From Methylobacterium sp. Leaf112 (lineage in GTDB: Bacteria > Pseudomonadota > Alphaproteobacteria > Rhizobiales > Beijerinckiaceae), in contig NZ_LMNG01000012.1 of assembly GCF_001423295.1 (NCBI RefSeq), forward strand, positions 124,728 to 188,727: 64,000 nucleotides of DNA. Reading direction: 5' to 3'. The position numbers and the translations under genes were made by a program. Of this stretch, positions 1-11,159 are shown in pieces (position 1 is the first letter of the stretch; each line of letters starts with the position of its first letter). The notes below the pieces were generated by a model. It did not search any database. It was not told the origin of the DNA and worked only from the letters and a program-made list of their open reading frames with translations.

Positions 1-1245
<1,245 letters not shown>

Positions 1246-1390
1246 TTATCCCCCGCGCAAGCCGGGCATGCACGGAATGTCGTCCGTTCGGGGGGCGTCG
1301 GTTCGGGTTTCCAGCCCGGATGGGCCGGTGCCGACCCGGCAGCGAAACGTCGGGCGGGCGTGGAAAGCGGCGGGTATCCGTCGACTGCGA

Positions 1391-1831
1391 TCAGCGCGAC
1401 TGCGGCGCCTCGGGGGCGACAGGCGCTGTCGGCGCGACCGGCGCAGGGGCGGCGCTCGGAGCCGGCGCGGCGGCGCCCGGAGCCGCCGGCGGCGTGCCGC
1501 CCTGCTGCTGCCGCAGGGTATCGAGGAGATTTCCGGCATTCGGCTGGCCGGCGGGCGTCGTGGTGCCGGCGCCGTCGAGGATCGAGCGTGGGGCGGCGCT
1601 GCGATGCGACAGCACGCCGAGGGTCATGCTCGTGGCAAAGAACAGCGCCGCCAGGATCGCCGTGGCCCGGGTCAGGGCATTGGCCTGTCCGCGCCCGGTC
1701 ATGAAGCCCGAGACGCCACCGCCGCTACTGCCGCCGCCGAGCCCGAGGCCGCCCTCCGAGCGCTGGAGCAGCACCACGGCGATGAGGCCGAGCACGACGA
1801 TGAGGTGGATCGAGATGAGGACGGTCTGCAT
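1391..1831 (-). CDS. secG: Preprotein translocase subunit SecG
   Basis: SecG is the small inner-membrane partner of the SecYEG channel that aids SecA-driven export. The 146-residue product has the expected two membrane segments (about 3-22 and 52-74) joined by a Gly/Ser-rich loop (LLQRSEGGLGLGGGSSGG is typical). After the second segment a long Ala/Pro-rich tail of about 70 residues follows, common in alphaproteobacterial SecG and probably unstructured. It lies between tpiA and pyrG on the same strand, the classical order. The start is ATG 1831. Confidence 0.95.
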   Translation of the reverse strand: MQTVLISIHLIVVLGLIAVVLLQRSEGGLGLGGGSSGGGVSGFMTGRGQANALTRATAILAALFFATSMTLGVLSHRSAAPRSILDGAGTTTPAGQPNAGNLLDTLRQQQGGTPPAAPGAAAPAPSAAPAPVAPTAPVAPEAPQSR

Positions 1832-1963
1832 CGGTTATCCAGGGGCGGCACCGCCGGGGGCGCACGCGGGAGGGATCGGGCGCGACGCACGCACCCCGCG
1901 CCGGCCGGTGATTTGAGCCGGCTGTTACACCAACCCGCGCCGGAACGCCAATGGGCCGCCGGG

Positions 1964-2728
1964 TCAGCGGGCGTAAGCGCCGACGATCCCCAGGAAGTCG
2001 TTCGCCACCAGGCTCGCACCGCCGACGAGTGCGCCGTCGACGTTCTCGACCGCCATGAGTTCGCGGGCGTTTCCGGGTTTGACCGAGCCACCGTATAGGA
2101 TGCGGACCTTCGCGGCCTCCGGGCCGATGAGCTGTCCGAGCATCTCGCGCAGGGACGCGTGCACCTCGGCGATGTCGGACGGCGTCGGGGTCAGGCCGGT
2201 GCCGATGGCCCAGACCGGCTCGTAGGCGATGACCGTGTCGGCGCCCGTAGCGCCCTTCGGCACGCCGATGGCGAGCTGCGCCCGCACGATGTCGAGGGTG
2301 CGGCCCTCCTCGCGCTCGTCCTGGGTCTCGCCGACGCAGATGATGCCGCACAGGCCGGCGCGGCGCGCGCCCAAAGCCTTGGCGTGGACGCCGTCGTCGG
2401 TCTCGTGGTGATAGGCCCGGCGCTCGGAATGGCCGACGATGACGTAGGAGGCGCCGAGATCGGCGAGCATTTCGGCCGAGATGCTGCCCGTGAAGGCGCC
2501 GCTCGCCTTGGCGTGGAGATTCTGGCCGCCGATGGCGATGGGCGAACCGTAGACCGCCGCGACGCAGGAGGAGATCAGGGTCGAGGGTGGACAGATCAGG
2601 ACGTCGACCTCGCAGAGCAGATCCGGACTCAGACCGTTGCGAACGGCCTCGACCACGGCGACGGAGCCGCGCAGGCCGTTCATCTTCCAGTTGCCCGCGA
2701 CCAGTGGCCTGCGCCCCGCCTTCGTCAT
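1964..2728 (-). CDS. tpiA: Triosephosphate isomerase
   Basis: This enzyme interconverts glyceraldehyde-3-phosphate and dihydroxyacetone phosphate in central carbon metabolism. The protein has the normal length of 254 residues. The catalytic residues are visible: Lys15 in GNWKMN, His100 in VGHSERR and Glu170 in [11 protein letters not shown], with the phosphate-binding [10 protein letters not shown] near the end. The gene runs divergently from the PpiD-like gene and is followed by secG and pyrG on the same strand; the 132-base gap to secG shows no clear terminator. Start ATG 2728. Confidence 0.97.
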   Translation of the reverse strand: MTKAGRRPLVAGNWKMNGLRGSVAVVEAVRNGLSPDLLCEVDVLICPPSTLISSCVAAVYGSPIAIGGQNLHAKASGAFTGSISAEMLADLGASYVIVGHSERRAYHHETDDGVHAKALGARRAGLCGIICVGETQDEREEGRTLDIVRAQLAIGVPKGATGADTVIAYEPVWAIGTGLTPTPSDIAEVHASLREMLGQLIGPEAAKVRILYGGSVKPGNARELMAVENVDGALVGGASLVANDFLGIVGAYAR

Positions 2729-2938
2729 GGAATCTCCGCTCCGCGTCTCGACCCGTCCAGCTTCGCGCCGGCCCTACCAGATCAGCCGGGCCAGGCGCAA
2801 ACCGGCGGAGCGCCGGAGCGGCGGTCTTTGCGCGGCGGTCTTTGCGATGGGGCGCGGATGGTCTATCGCGGGCGACCTTACAGAACGGGGCCGGTCTCGC
2901 CGCGCCCCGTTCCCGAAGACAAGAACCCGGACGCTTCG

Positions 2939-4843
2939 ATGCTGACGAACATGCGCAAGGCGAGCCAGCACTGGCTCGGTAAGATCATCCTCTCCGTGGT
3001 GTTCGTCTTCCTCATCGCCGGTGTGGCGATCTTCGGCGTCGAGGAGTTCTTCCGTGCCGGCTCCACCAGCACCGTCGCGACCGTGGGCAAGACGCCGATC
3101 TCGGCCGAGGCCGTGCGCACGGCCTACCAGAACCAGCTTCAGCGCTACCAGAGCCAGACCCGCCGCACCCTGACGCCGGATCAGGCCCGGGCGCTCGGCC
3201 TCGACCGTCAGGTGCTGGCCCAGCTGGTGAGCGAGGCCTCCCTCGATCAGCAGACGGCGTCCCTCGGCCTCAGCATCCCCGATGCCGCGGTCCTGCGCGC
3301 CATCCGCGAGGAGAAGAGTTTCCAGGGCGCAGACGGCAAGTTCGATCCGTCGCTGTTCTTCCAGACCCTGCAGCGTGCCGGCCTCAACGAGGCGACCTTC
3401 GTGCGCGAGCAGCGCTCCGTCGCCGCCCGTCTCCAGCTCGCCGAGGCCGTGGCCTCCGACCTTCACGTGCCGGCGGCCCTGCGCGAGGCCGTGCACCGCT
3501 ACACCACGGAGCGGCGCGCTGTGGCGCTGATGCTGCTGCCGCCCTCCCTCGTCGGCGAGATCCCGGCGCCCACGGACGACGCGATCAAGACCTTCTACGA
3601 GGAGAACAAGTTCGCGTTCCGGGCGCCCGAGACCCGCGCGGTGAACCTGCTGGTCCTCGATCCCCAGGCCATGGCGAAGCCCGAGGCGCTGAGCCCCGAG
3701 GACATCGCCAAGCGCTACGAGGCCGACCGGGCGAAGTACGGTACGCCCGAGCGCCGCACGATCCAGCAGATCGTGTTCCCCGACGAGGCGGCGGCGGAGG
3801 TGGCGCGCCGGAAGATCGAGGCCAACGTGGCGCCGTTCGAGGCCGTGGCCGCCGAGAGGGGCGCCGACGCCAAGAATCTGACGCTGGGCACCCTCACCAA
3901 GGCCGAGCTGTTCGACAAGCCCGTGGCCGACGCCGCGTTCGCGTTGCCCAAGGACGCCGTGAGCCAGCCCGTGAAGGGCCGGTTCGGCACGGTGTTGCTC
4001 CGGGTCACCGCCATCGAGCCCGAGACCCTGAAGCCGCTCGCCGACGTCCAGGCCGAGATAGCCAAGGCCATCGCGCTGGAGCGGGCGACGAGCGGGATCG
4101 AGACCGCCCACGACGCCATCGAGGATGCCCGCGCCAACACCAAGTCGCTCCCCGAGATCGCCAAGGATCGCGGTCTTCCCCTCGTGGCCGTGCCGGCCCT
4201 GAACGCGCAGGGCCTCGACGCGGAGGGCAATCCGGTGGCCGGCATCCCCGACCGCGAGACCACCGTGGCGGCCTTGTTCCGGTCAGAGATCGGTGGCGAC
4301 AACGAACCCCTGCGCACGAAGTCGGGCGGCTATGTCTGGTACGACGTGACCAATATCGATCGCGCCCACGACAAGCCCCTGGACAGCGTCCGCGACGAGG
4401 TCGTGGCCCGCTGGCGCGCCGCCGAGAGCGCGCGCCTCCTCGCGGCCAAAGCCAAGGAGCTGTCCGACCGCCTCGACAAGGGCGAGACCGTCGAGGCAGT
4501 GGCGCAGGCCGCCGGCCTCAACGTCGAGACCGTGTCCGACATCGCCCGCAACCAGCCCCAGGGCGACCTCACCGCCGACGTGGTGAACCGCATCTTCGCA
4601 ACCGCCGTCGGCAAGGCGGCCTCTGCGGAGGCCGGCGAGCGCCGGGCCCTGTTCAAGGTCACGGCCGCCACCATGCCGGCCTACGTCCCCGGCGCCCCGG
4701 CCGACGAGGCCATCGCCAAGCGCTTCCAGTCGACGCTCGCCGACGACGTGCTCGGCGAGTACATCGCCGAGGTGCAGAAATCGGTGGGCATCACCGTCAA
4801 CCAGACGGCCTTCCGCCGCGCCGTCGGCGGCGGTGAGTATTGA
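2939..4843 (+). CDS. PpiD/SurA-type peptidylprolyl isomerase, membrane-anchored
   Basis: This is a predicted periplasmic foldase anchored in the inner membrane, likely assisting folding of exported proteins. The 634-residue product has one N-terminal membrane segment (about 14-34), a SurA_N-like helical chaperone region (about 36-180), a parvulin-type rotamase domain (about 245-360, starting near RTIQQIVFPDE) and a second helical region to the C-terminus, as in PpiD. The reading frame stays open far upstream to 2159, but that part is antisense to tpiA. ATG 2939 places the cytoplasmic tail and membrane helix as expected. The stop overlaps or nearly touches trpE, and the gene starts a long plus-strand run into the tryptophan genes. 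Confidence 0.9.
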   Translation: MLTNMRKASQHWLGKIILSVVFVFLIAGVAIFGVEEFFRAGSTSTVATVGKTPISAEAVRTAYQNQLQRYQSQTRRTLTPDQARALGLDRQVLAQLVSEASLDQQTASLGLSIPDAAVLRAIREEKSFQGADGKFDPSLFFQTLQRAGLNEATFVREQRSVAARLQLAEAVASDLHVPAALREAVHRYTTERRAVALMLLPPSLVGEIPAPTDDAIKTFYEENKFAFRAPETRAVNLLVLDPQAMAKPEALSPEDIAKRYEADRAKYGTPERRTIQQIVFPDEAAAEVARRKIEANVAPFEAVAAERGADAKNLTLGTLTKAELFDKPVADAAFALPKDAVSQPVKGRFGTVLLRVTAIEPETLKPLADVQAEIAKAIALERATSGIETAHDAIEDARANTKSLPEIAKDRGLPLVAVPALNAQGLDAEGNPVAGIPDRETTVAALFRSEIGGDNEPLRTKSGGYVWYDVTNIDRAHDKPLDSVRDEVVARWRAAESARLLAAKAKELSDRLDKGETVEAVAQAAGLNVETVSDIARNQPQGDLTADVVNRIFATAVGKAASAEAGERRALFKVTAATMPAYVPGAPADEAIAKRFQSTLADDVLGEYIAEVQKSVGITVNQTAFRRAVGGGEY

Positions 4844-4850
4844 CCGGGCG

Positions 4851-6374
4851 ATGACACAGGCATTGGACGACGCGGCCTTCGTGCAGGCCTACGAGGCGGG
4901 ACGTCCGACCCTCCTCAACCTCACCCTGTTGGCCGACCTCGAAACCCCCGTCGCCGCGTTCCTGAAGCTGCGCGCCAGCCATTCGGGAGCGGCTTTCCTG
5001 CTCGAATCCGTCGAAGGCGGGGTCGTTCGCGGCCGCTACTCGATGATCGGGCTCGATCCCGACCTGGCTTGGCGCTGCCGCGACGGCCGACCGGAGATTG
5101 CCCGCGACCCCGGCCTGACCGACTTCGTACCGGACGCGGCGAGCCCGCTCGCGAGCTTGCGCGCCCTCATCGCCGAGAGCGCCATCGACCCCGACCCGGA
5201 CGCCGACGCCCTGCCCCCCATGGCGGCGGGGCTGTTCGGCTATCTCGGCTACGACATGGTCCGCGCCATGGAAAAGCTGGGCGAGCCGAACCCCGATCCG
5301 CTGGGCGTGCCCGACGCGATCCTGGTACGCCCCCGCGTCATGGTGGTGTTCGATTCCGTGCGCGATGTGATCACCGTGGTCGGCCCCGTGCGGCCGGAGC
5401 CCGGAATCCCCGCGCGCGCCGCCTACGAGGCCGCCCTCGCCCGCCTCGAGCGGGTGGCCGATGCCCTGGAAGGCCCGCTCCCCATCGAGGCGCGCAGCGA
5501 CCCGCGCGCCATGGCGGCCCCCGAGCCCGTCTCGAACACCACGCCGGACCAGTATCTCGGCATGGTGGCGCGGGCGAAGGAGTACATCGTCGCCGGCGAC
5601 GTGTTCCAGGTGGTGCTGTCGCAGCGCTTCGAGGCGCCCTTCACCCTGCCGGCCATCGCGCTCTACCGCTCCCTGCGGCGCACGAACCCGGCCCCGTTCC
5701 TGTGCTACCTCGACTTCGAGGCGTTCCAGGTGGTGTGCTCGTCGCCCGAGATCCTCGTGCGGGTGCGTGACGCGCGCGTCACCATCCGGCCCATCGCCGG
5801 CACCCGGCGGCGCGGCGCCACGCCGGCCGAGGACAAGGCCCTGGCGGCCGAGCTCCTCGCCGACCCGAAGGAGCGCTCCGAGCACCTCATGCTGCTCGAT
5901 CTCGGCCGCAACGACGTCGGCCGCGTCGCCAAGATCGGCTCGGTGACCGTCACCGGCTCGTTCTTCCTCGAATACTATAGCCAGGTGATGCACATCGTCT
6001 CCAACGTTGAGGGCGACCTCGATCCACGCCACGACACCCTCGACGCCCTGGCGGCGGGGTTTCCGGCCGGCACGGTCTCGGGCGCGCCCAAGGTGCGGGC
6101 CATGGAGATCATCGACGAGCTGGAGCGCGAGAAGCGCGGTCCCTACGGCGGGTGCATCGGCTATTTCGGCGCCCGCGGCGAGATGGACACCTGCATCGTA
6201 CTGCGCACGGCCATCGTGAAGGACGGCCGCATGCACGTGCAGGCCGGCGCCGGCATCGTCTACGATTCCGACCCGGCCTCCGAGCAGCAGGAATGCGTCA
6301 ACAAGGCCAAGGCCCTGTTCCGCGCGGCGGAGGACGCGGTGATGTATGCGAGCCAGGCGCGGCGGGGGCAGTAG
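4851..6374 (+). CDS. trpE: Anthranilate synthase component I
   Basis: TrpE converts chorismate to anthranilate with ammonia supplied by TrpG, the first committed step of tryptophan synthesis. From ATG 4851 the protein has 507 residues. The N-terminal part holds the LLES motif (residues 50-53) linked in the family to tryptophan feedback. The C-terminal chorismate-binding half shows GAPKVRAMEIIDELE, GPYGGCIGYFG and the closing GAGIVYDSDP. A GTG at 4833 in the same frame would overlap the end of the PpiD-like gene by 11 bases, so translational coupling is possible; I prefer the ATG eight bases after that stop. Start choice is uncertain by six codons. Confidence 0.95.
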   Translation: MTQALDDAAFVQAYEAGRPTLLNLTLLADLETPVAAFLKLRASHSGAAFLLESVEGGVVRGRYSMIGLDPDLAWRCRDGRPEIARDPGLTDFVPDAASPLASLRALIAESAIDPDPDADALPPMAAGLFGYLGYDMVRAMEKLGEPNPDPLGVPDAILVRPRVMVVFDSVRDVITVVGPVRPEPGIPARAAYEAALARLERVADALEGPLPIEARSDPRAMAAPEPVSNTTPDQYLGMVARAKEYIVAGDVFQVVLSQRFEAPFTLPAIALYRSLRRTNPAPFLCYLDFEAFQVVCSSPEILVRVRDARVTIRPIAGTRRRGATPAEDKALAAELLADPKERSEHLMLLDLGRNDVGRVAKIGSVTVTGSFFLEYYSQVMHIVSNVEGDLDPRHDTLDALAAGFPAGTVSGAPKVRAMEIIDELEREKRGPYGGCIGYFGARGEMDTCIVLRTAIVKDGRMHVQAGAGIVYDSDPASEQQECVNKAKALFRAAEDAVMYASQARRGQ

Positions 6375-6437
6375 GCCCCACGATTGACCGGACCGCCCTG
6401 CGCGGTCAAACCTCCGTGCATGGCCAGTGAGCGAACG

Positions 6438-7052
6438 ATGTCCAACGTCCTCGTCATCGACAATTACGACTCGTTCACGTGGAACCTCGTCCACCTGATC
6501 GGCCCCCTGTGCGGGTGCATCGAGGTCGTGCGCAACGATCAGGTCACCCTGGCGGAGATCCGCGAACGGGGCCCCGATGCCGTGGTGCTGTCGCCGGGCC
6601 CGTGCTCGCCCAACGAGGCCGGCATCTGCCTCGAGGTGGTCAAGGACCTCTCGGCCGAGATCCCGATCTTCGGCGTCTGCCTCGGGCTCCAGGCCATCGG
6701 GCAGGCCTTCGGCGGCGACGTGGTCCGGGCGCCGGCACCCATGCACGGCAAGGTCTCGTCCATCGAGCACCGGGCGTCCGGCATTTTCCGCGGGCTCAAC
6801 GGCCCGTTCGACGCGACGCGCTACCATTCCCTCGTGGTCGAGAGGACGAACTGCCCGGAGGCCCTGGCGGTGACGGCGGAAGCCGACGGACTGATCATGG
6901 GGCTGCAGCACACGCGCCTGCCGGTGCACGGGGTGCAGTTCCACCCCGAGAGCATCCTGTCGCATCACGGGTCGCAGATTCTGCGGAATTTCCTCGACAT
7001 CGCGGCGGCCTGGAACGCGGCACGTGACAAGGGCCGGCCCGGCGTGCATTGA
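6438..7052 (+). CDS. trpG: Anthranilate synthase component II (glutamine amidotransferase)
   Basis: TrpG hydrolyses glutamine and passes ammonia to TrpE. The 204-residue class I glutaminase has its triad visible: Cys81 in GVCLGLQ, His169 and Glu171 in VQFHPES; the N-terminal VLIDNYDSFTWN-type start is typical. The frame is open to 6384, but ATG 6438 begins exactly at the conserved N-terminus, so it is chosen. It may also serve as the PabA partner of aminodeoxychorismate synthase, since alphaproteobacteria often share the subunit. The 63-base gap after trpE contains a short inverted repeat (6384-6390 with 6403-6409). Confidence 0.95.
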   Translation: MSNVLVIDNYDSFTWNLVHLIGPLCGCIEVVRNDQVTLAEIRERGPDAVVLSPGPCSPNEAGICLEVVKDLSAEIPIFGVCLGLQAIGQAFGGDVVRAPAPMHGKVSSIEHRASGIFRGLNGPFDATRYHSLVVERTNCPEALAVTAEADGLIMGLQHTRLPVHGVQFHPESILSHHGSQILRNFLDIAAAWNAARDKGRPGVH

Positions 7053-7091
7053 GCGATCGGTCAGCACTGATTGATCTCATTCCAGACGGCC

Positions 7092-7119
7092 GGTGGATTC
7101 GTTCAGGTGGATTCGTTCA
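7092..7119 (+). repeat. 14-bp tandem duplication at the trpD start
   Basis: The unit GGTGGATTCGTTCA occurs twice without a gap (7092-7105 and 7106-7119). Each copy contains a GTG followed by GATTCG; only the second is in frame with trpD. The duplication therefore places a second, out-of-frame start-like codon 14 bases upstream and a GGTGGA ribosome-binding-like sequence at a good distance from the true GTG. Confidence 0.9.
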
Positions 7120-8120
7120 AGCCGCTCCTCGCGAAAGTCGCCGCCGGCACGAGCCTCGACCGCGCCGAGGCGAGGCGCGCCTTCGACGATCTCCTGTCCG
7201 GTGAGGTGACGCCGGTCCAGGCCAGCGCCTTCCTCATCGCCCTCAAGGTACGCGGCGAGACAGCGGACGAGATCGTCGGCGCCGTCGAGGCCATGCGCGC
7301 GCGGATGCTGCCCGTCGCCGCCGTTCCGGGCGCCGTCGACGTGGTCGGCACCGGTGGGGATCATTCGGGGAGTTACAACGTCTCCACCCTCGCGGCCATC
7401 GTCACGGCGGCCTGCGGCGTGCCGGTGGCCAAGCACGGCAATCGCGCCGCCACCTCGCGCTCGGGCGCCGCCGACGTGCTTGCGGCTTTGGGCGTCCGCA
7501 TCGGCCTCGATCCGGACGGCCTCGCCCGCTGCCTCGCCGAGGCCGGCCTGTGCTTCATGTTCGCCCAGACCCACCACGGCGCCATGCGTCACGTGGCGCC
7601 CGTGCGGGCCGAACTCCCCACCCGCACGATCTTCAACCTCCTCGGGCCGCTCGCCAACCCGGCCGGGGTCAAGTTCCAGCTCTTCGGCGTCTCGTCCCCC
7701 GCCTGGGCCGAGCCCCTGACCCGGGTGCTCTCCGAGCTCGGTAGCGAGCGGGTCTGGACCGTGCACGGCTCCGACGGCCTCGACGAGATCACCGTCACGG
7801 GCCCCACGGCCGTGGTCGCCCTGGACGGGGGCCACATCACCCACGCGACCCTCGACCCGCGCGAAGTCGGCTTGAGCCTCCACACCCTCGACGCCCTGCG
7901 CGGCGGCGACCCGGAGCACAACGCCGCCGCCCTGCACGGGGTGCTGGAAGGCGCCAGCAACGCCTACCGCGACATCGGCGTGATCAATGCCGGCGCCGCC
8001 CTGGTGGTGGCGGGTACCGCCGCGACCCTCCGCGAGGGCGTCGTGCGGGCGCAAGACGCCCTCGATTCCGGAGCGGCCCGCGCGACGCTGGCCGCCCTCG
8101 TCCACGTCTCGAACGCCTGA
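7107..8120 (+). CDS. trpD: Anthranilate phosphoribosyltransferase
   Basis: TrpD transfers the phosphoribosyl group of PRPP to anthranilate. Key motifs are [16 protein letters not shown] (PRPP-binding glycine loop), [17 protein letters not shown] and the NLLGPLANP segment. The frame extends back to a TTG at 7071, but I choose GTG 7107, giving 337 residues, the usual size. A 14-bp tandem duplication (7092-7119) covers this start: removing one copy would put the TTG out of frame and leave GTG intact, so the GTG is probably ancestral. The first repeat copy supplies a GGTGGA Shine-Dalgarno-like sequence about nine bases upstream. trpC follows after 11 bases. Confidence 0.93.
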   Translation: MDSFKPLLAKVAAGTSLDRAEARRAFDDLLSGEVTPVQASAFLIALKVRGETADEIVGAVEAMRARMLPVAAVPGAVDVVGTGGDHSGSYNVSTLAAIVTAACGVPVAKHGNRAATSRSGAADVLAALGVRIGLDPDGLARCLAEAGLCFMFAQTHHGAMRHVAPVRAELPTRTIFNLLGPLANPAGVKFQLFGVSSPAWAEPLTRVLSELGSERVWTVHGSDGLDEITVTGPTAVVALDGGHITHATLDPREVGLSLHTLDALRGGDPEHNAAALHGVLEGASNAYRDIGVINAGAALVVAGTAATLREGVVRAQDALDSGAARATLAALVHVSNA

Positions 8121-8131
8121 AGGCGGCCCCC

Positions 8132-8983
8132 ATGTCCGATCCCGCGACGCCCGATCCCGCGACCGACGAGACGGCCTCCCCCGGGCGCCGCGACGTGCTC
8201 GCCCGCATCGAGGCCTACAAGCGCCGCGAGATCGCCGAGGCGAAGCTGCGGGTGCCGCAGACCAAGCTCGAGAAGCGCGTCGCCGGCATGGAGCCGACGC
8301 GCGGTTTCGCCGCCGCCATCGCGGCGCACATCGCGCAAGGGCGGCCGGCCCTCATCGCCGAGGTGAAGAAAGCCTCGCCGTCGAAGGGCCTGATCCGAGC
8401 CGATTTCGACCCCGCCGCCATCGCGAACGCCTACGAGACGGGCGGCGCCACCTGCCTCTCGGTGCTCACCGACACGCCTTCGTTCCAGGGCAAGCCGGAG
8501 TACCTCACCCAGGCGCGCGACGCCTGCGCCCTGCCGGTCCTGCGCAAGGACTTCCTGTTCGAGCCCTATCAGGTGTTCGAGGCGCGGGCCTGGGGTGCCG
8601 ACTGCATCCTCGCCATCATGGCGTGCCTCGACGACGACGAGGCGCAGGCCCTCGTTGAAACTGCGCACGATCTCGGCATGGACGTGCTGGTGGAGGTCCA
8701 CGACGACGCCGAACTCGCCCGCGCCATTCCGCTGGGCACGCGGCTCATCGGCATCAACAACCGCAACCTCAAGACCTTCGAGGTCTCGTTCGAGACGGCG
8801 ATCCGCCTCGGCCACGGCGTGCCGGAAGACCGCATCGCGGTGGCCGAGAGCGGCATCTCGAATCACGCCGACGTGGTGCGGCTCGGGGAGAACGGCCTGC
8901 GTACAATCCTCGTCGGCGAGAGCCTGATGCGGCAGGACAACGTGGCGGAAGCGACCCGGCACCTGCTGTTCGGGGACAAATGA
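8132..8983 (+). CDS. trpC: Indole-3-glycerol phosphate synthase
   Basis: TrpC closes the indole ring from carboxyphenylamino-deoxyribulose phosphate. The 283-residue TIM barrel contains [14 protein letters not shown] (residues 73-86, with catalytic Glu/Lys positions), the internal [10 protein letters not shown] strand, [10 protein letters not shown] and the phosphate-binding VAESGI near the end. It lies 11 bases after trpD and 10 before moaC, so it is almost certainly cotranscribed with both. It is a stand-alone TrpC, not fused to TrpF; no trpF, trpB or trpA is in the window, as expected for alphaproteobacteria, which keep those in a separate cluster. Confidence 0.96.
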   Translation: MSDPATPDPATDETASPGRRDVLARIEAYKRREIAEAKLRVPQTKLEKRVAGMEPTRGFAAAIAAHIAQGRPALIAEVKKASPSKGLIRADFDPAAIANAYETGGATCLSVLTDTPSFQGKPEYLTQARDACALPVLRKDFLFEPYQVFEARAWGADCILAIMACLDDDEAQALVETAHDLGMDVLVEVHDDAELARAIPLGTRLIGINNRNLKTFEVSFETAIRLGHGVPEDRIAVAESGISNHADVVRLGENGLRTILVGESLMRQDNVAEATRHLLFGDK

Positions 8984-8993
8984 GGACGGACCG

Positions 8994-9479
8994 TTGGCCG
9001 AACTGACCCATCTCGACGCGGCGGGCGCGGCCAACATGGTCGACGTTTCCGACAAGGCCTCCACCACCCGCACGGCGCGGGCCGTCGGCACCGTGGTGAT
9101 GCTGCCCGAGACCCTGGCACTCATCCGCGAGGGCGACGCCAAGAAGGGCGACGTCATCGGCACGGCGCGGCTCGCCGGCATCATGGCGTCCAAGCGCACC
9201 CACGAGCTCATCCCCCTGTGCCACCCGCTCCTGATCTCGAAGGTGCGGGTCGACTGCACCATCGACGAATCCCTGCCGGGCCTGCGGGTCGCCGCCGAGG
9301 TGAAGGTGCTGGGTCCCACCGGGGTCGAGATGGAGGCCCTTACCGCCGTCTCGGTGGCGTGCCTGACCATCTACGACATGGTGAAGGCCGCCGACCGGGG
9401 CATGCGGATCGAGGGTATCCGGCTGCTCGCCAAGGATGGCGGCCGCTCCGGCGCCTATCTGGCGGAGGATGCCGTTTGA
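8994..9479 (+). CDS. moaC: Cyclic pyranopterin monophosphate synthase MoaC
   Basis: MoaC, acting with MoaA, converts GTP-derived 3',8-cyclo-GTP to cyclic pyranopterin monophosphate for molybdenum cofactor. The 161-residue protein shows the family blocks [10 protein letters not shown] (residues 70-79), [13 protein letters not shown] with the downstream YDM, and KDGGRSG near the C-terminus. The start is TTG 8994, supported by a GAGGA sequence about seven bases upstream that overlaps the trpC stop. The linkage trpDC-moaC-moeA is widely conserved in alphaproteobacteria. Confidence 0.95.
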   Translation: MAELTHLDAAGAANMVDVSDKASTTRTARAVGTVVMLPETLALIREGDAKKGDVIGTARLAGIMASKRTHELIPLCHPLLISKVRVDCTIDESLPGLRVAAEVKVLGPTGVEMEALTAVSVACLTIYDMVKAADRGMRIEGIRLLAKDGGRSGAYLAEDAV

Positions 9480-10705
9480 GCGGGCCGATCCCCGTCGCGG
9501 AAGCGCTCGCTCGCATCCTCGCCGGCATTCCCGGCCCCGTCCCGGCCGAGACCGTCGCCATCGCGGAAGCCGCCGGTCGGACCCTGGCGGAGGATGTGCG
9601 GGCCACCCGCACCCAGCCCCCTTTCCCCGCTTCCGCCATGGACGGCTACGCCGTGCGCGCCGACGACGTCGCCACCTGCCCGGCCACCCTGCGGGTGATC
9701 GGCACCAGCGCGGCCGGCCACGGCTTTGCAGGTTCGATCGGGCCGGGCGAGGCCGTTCGCATCTTCACCGGTGCCCCGGTGCCCGAGGGCGCCGACGCCA
9801 TCCTGATCCAGGAGAACGCCGAAGCCGGGGACGGCCGGGTCGTCGCCCGCGAGCCCGTGGCGGCCAGGCGCTTCGTGCGCCCGAGCGGCCTCGACTTTCA
9901 CGAAGGCGACGTGCTCTTGCGGGCCGGCGAGAGCCTGGATGCCCGCCGCACGGCCCTCGCGGCGGCAGCGGGCCATGGCCGGATCGGCGTTCGCCGGCGC
10001 CCCCGGGTCGCCATCCTGGCAACCGGCGACGAACTCGTGGCGCCGGGCGAGCCGGCGCGCTGGGACCAGATCGTCGCCTCCAACGCCCTCGCGGTGGCGG
10101 CGCTGGCCCGCGAGGCCGGGGCGGAGACCCTCGACCTCGGCATCGTCGGCGACACCCTCGAGGCCCTGGAAGCCGCACTCCTCCGGGCCGTCGCGGCAAA
10201 GGCCGACCTCCTCGTCACTCTCGGGGGCGCGTCGGTAGGCGACCACGACCTCGTGCAGTCGGCCCTCACCCGCCAGGGGCTGGAACTCGGGTTCTGGCGC
10301 GTGGCCCTGCGTCCCGGCAAGCCGCTGATGCACGGGCGCCTCGGTCCCACCACGGTGATCGGGCTACCCGGCAACCCGGTCTCGTCCATCGTCTGCGGCC
10401 TGCTGTTCGTGGTGCCGGCGATCCGGGCGTTGCTGGGTGACCCACAAGCCGGCGCCGACCGCAGCGAGCCGGCGATCCTCGGCCACGCCATGCCGGCCAA
10501 CGACGGGCGGCAAGACTACCTGCGCGCGCGCCTCGATACGGCGCCCGACCGCCTGCCGGTGGTCCACCCGGAGAACCGGCAGGATTCCTCGATGCTGTCC
10601 GTCCTCGGCCAGGCCGAAGCCTTGCTGATCCGGGCGCCCCACGCCCCGGCCGCCGAGAGCGGCGCGCCGTGTCGCATCCTGCGCCTCGATCGCCGCATCC
10701 TGTAG
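9476..10705 (+). CDS. moeA: Molybdopterin molybdenumtransferase MoeA
   Basis: MoeA inserts molybdate into adenylated molybdopterin. The chosen start, TTG 9476, overlaps the moaC stop by four bases (TTGA) and has GGAGGAT just upstream; it gives 409 residues, the family length, whereas the frame itself extends much further back inside moaC. Motifs: [12 protein letters not shown], the [11 protein letters not shown] segment, the MPT-binding domain with [19 protein letters not shown] and GLPGNPVS, then the C-terminal beta domain. Tight coupling to moaC supports joint expression for molybdenum enzymes such as formate dehydrogenases. Confidence 0.94.
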   Translation: MSGPIPVAEALARILAGIPGPVPAETVAIAEAAGRTLAEDVRATRTQPPFPASAMDGYAVRADDVATCPATLRVIGTSAAGHGFAGSIGPGEAVRIFTGAPVPEGADAILIQENAEAGDGRVVAREPVAARRFVRPSGLDFHEGDVLLRAGESLDARRTALAAAAGHGRIGVRRRPRVAILATGDELVAPGEPARWDQIVASNALAVAALAREAGAETLDLGIVGDTLEALEAALLRAVAAKADLLVTLGGASVGDHDLVQSALTRQGLELGFWRVALRPGKPLMHGRLGPTTVIGLPGNPVSSIVCGLLFVVPAIRALLGDPQAGADRSEPAILGHAMPANDGRQDYLRARLDTAPDRLPVVHPENRQDSSMLSVLGQAEALLIRAPHAPAAESGAPCRILRLDRRIL

Positions 10706-10792
10706 CGCCGTTCGGCCTCATGGCGACGCCTGGACGAAGCGGTCCGTTCGGTTCAGGATCGGAGCCGTCGCGCCCATCCGAGGTTTCGCCCT

Positions 10793-11134
10793 TTGCCGCA
10801 CTTCGAAGATTTCTACGCCGACAAGCTCCGTGGCGCCCTCGGCGTCACCGACGCCGAATCCGTGCTCGACCTGCGCGGCACCAACCGCCCGACGGCGGAA
10901 GCGTCCCTCGCCGACATGCTGGAGCGCAGCCGCTTCGGAAAGAGCAAGACGGTGGCCATCCGCCTCGATCCGCCGCCGGAGGGCGGAGGCGAGACCCTGT
11001 TCCAGCCCACCGGGCGCCTGCTCCTCGACGCCAAGCGCAAGGGGCTCGTCGAACGCCTCCAGACCCTGCCGGCCGGCGACGGTCTCGGCTTCTACGTGGC
11101 ACTCTCGGGCAAGGCCGCGCGTTCGGTGGAGTGA
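10793..11134 (+). CDS. Small hypothetical protein, weakly Smr-like
   Basis: Predicted 113-residue cytoplasmic protein without signal peptide or membrane segment. Residues 24-70 (LDLRG, then an amphipathic helix and TVAIRLDPP) resemble the beta-alpha-beta start of Smr domains (usual LDLHG), but the glycine-rich HGKG-type loop is not clear, so the assignment is weak. TTG 10793 is preceded by GAGG ten bases upstream. It lies 87 bases after moeA and 25 before the DUF1206 gene on the same strand. Function unknown. Confidence 0.7.
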   Translation: MPHFEDFYADKLRGALGVTDAESVLDLRGTNRPTAEASLADMLERSRFGKSKTVAIRLDPPPEGGGETLFQPTGRLLLDAKRKGLVERLQTLPAGDGLGFYVALSGKAARSVE

Positions 11135-11159
11135 TCGCAGCCCCACCCCCGGGATTTCC

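Noticed and set aside
2159-2938. Upstream extension of the PpiD-like gene
   Set aside because: It is antisense to tpiA and has no family similarity. ATG 2939 gives the expected membrane anchor.
4797-7067. 756-codon open frame on the minus strand
   Set aside because: It is antisense to trpE and trpG, which carry intact catalytic motifs. Its Gly/Arg/His-rich composition is typical of the shadow frame in high-GC DNA.
7071-7106. TTG 7071 as trpD start
   Set aside because: It would add 12 non-conserved residues and depends on the 14-bp duplication to stay in frame.
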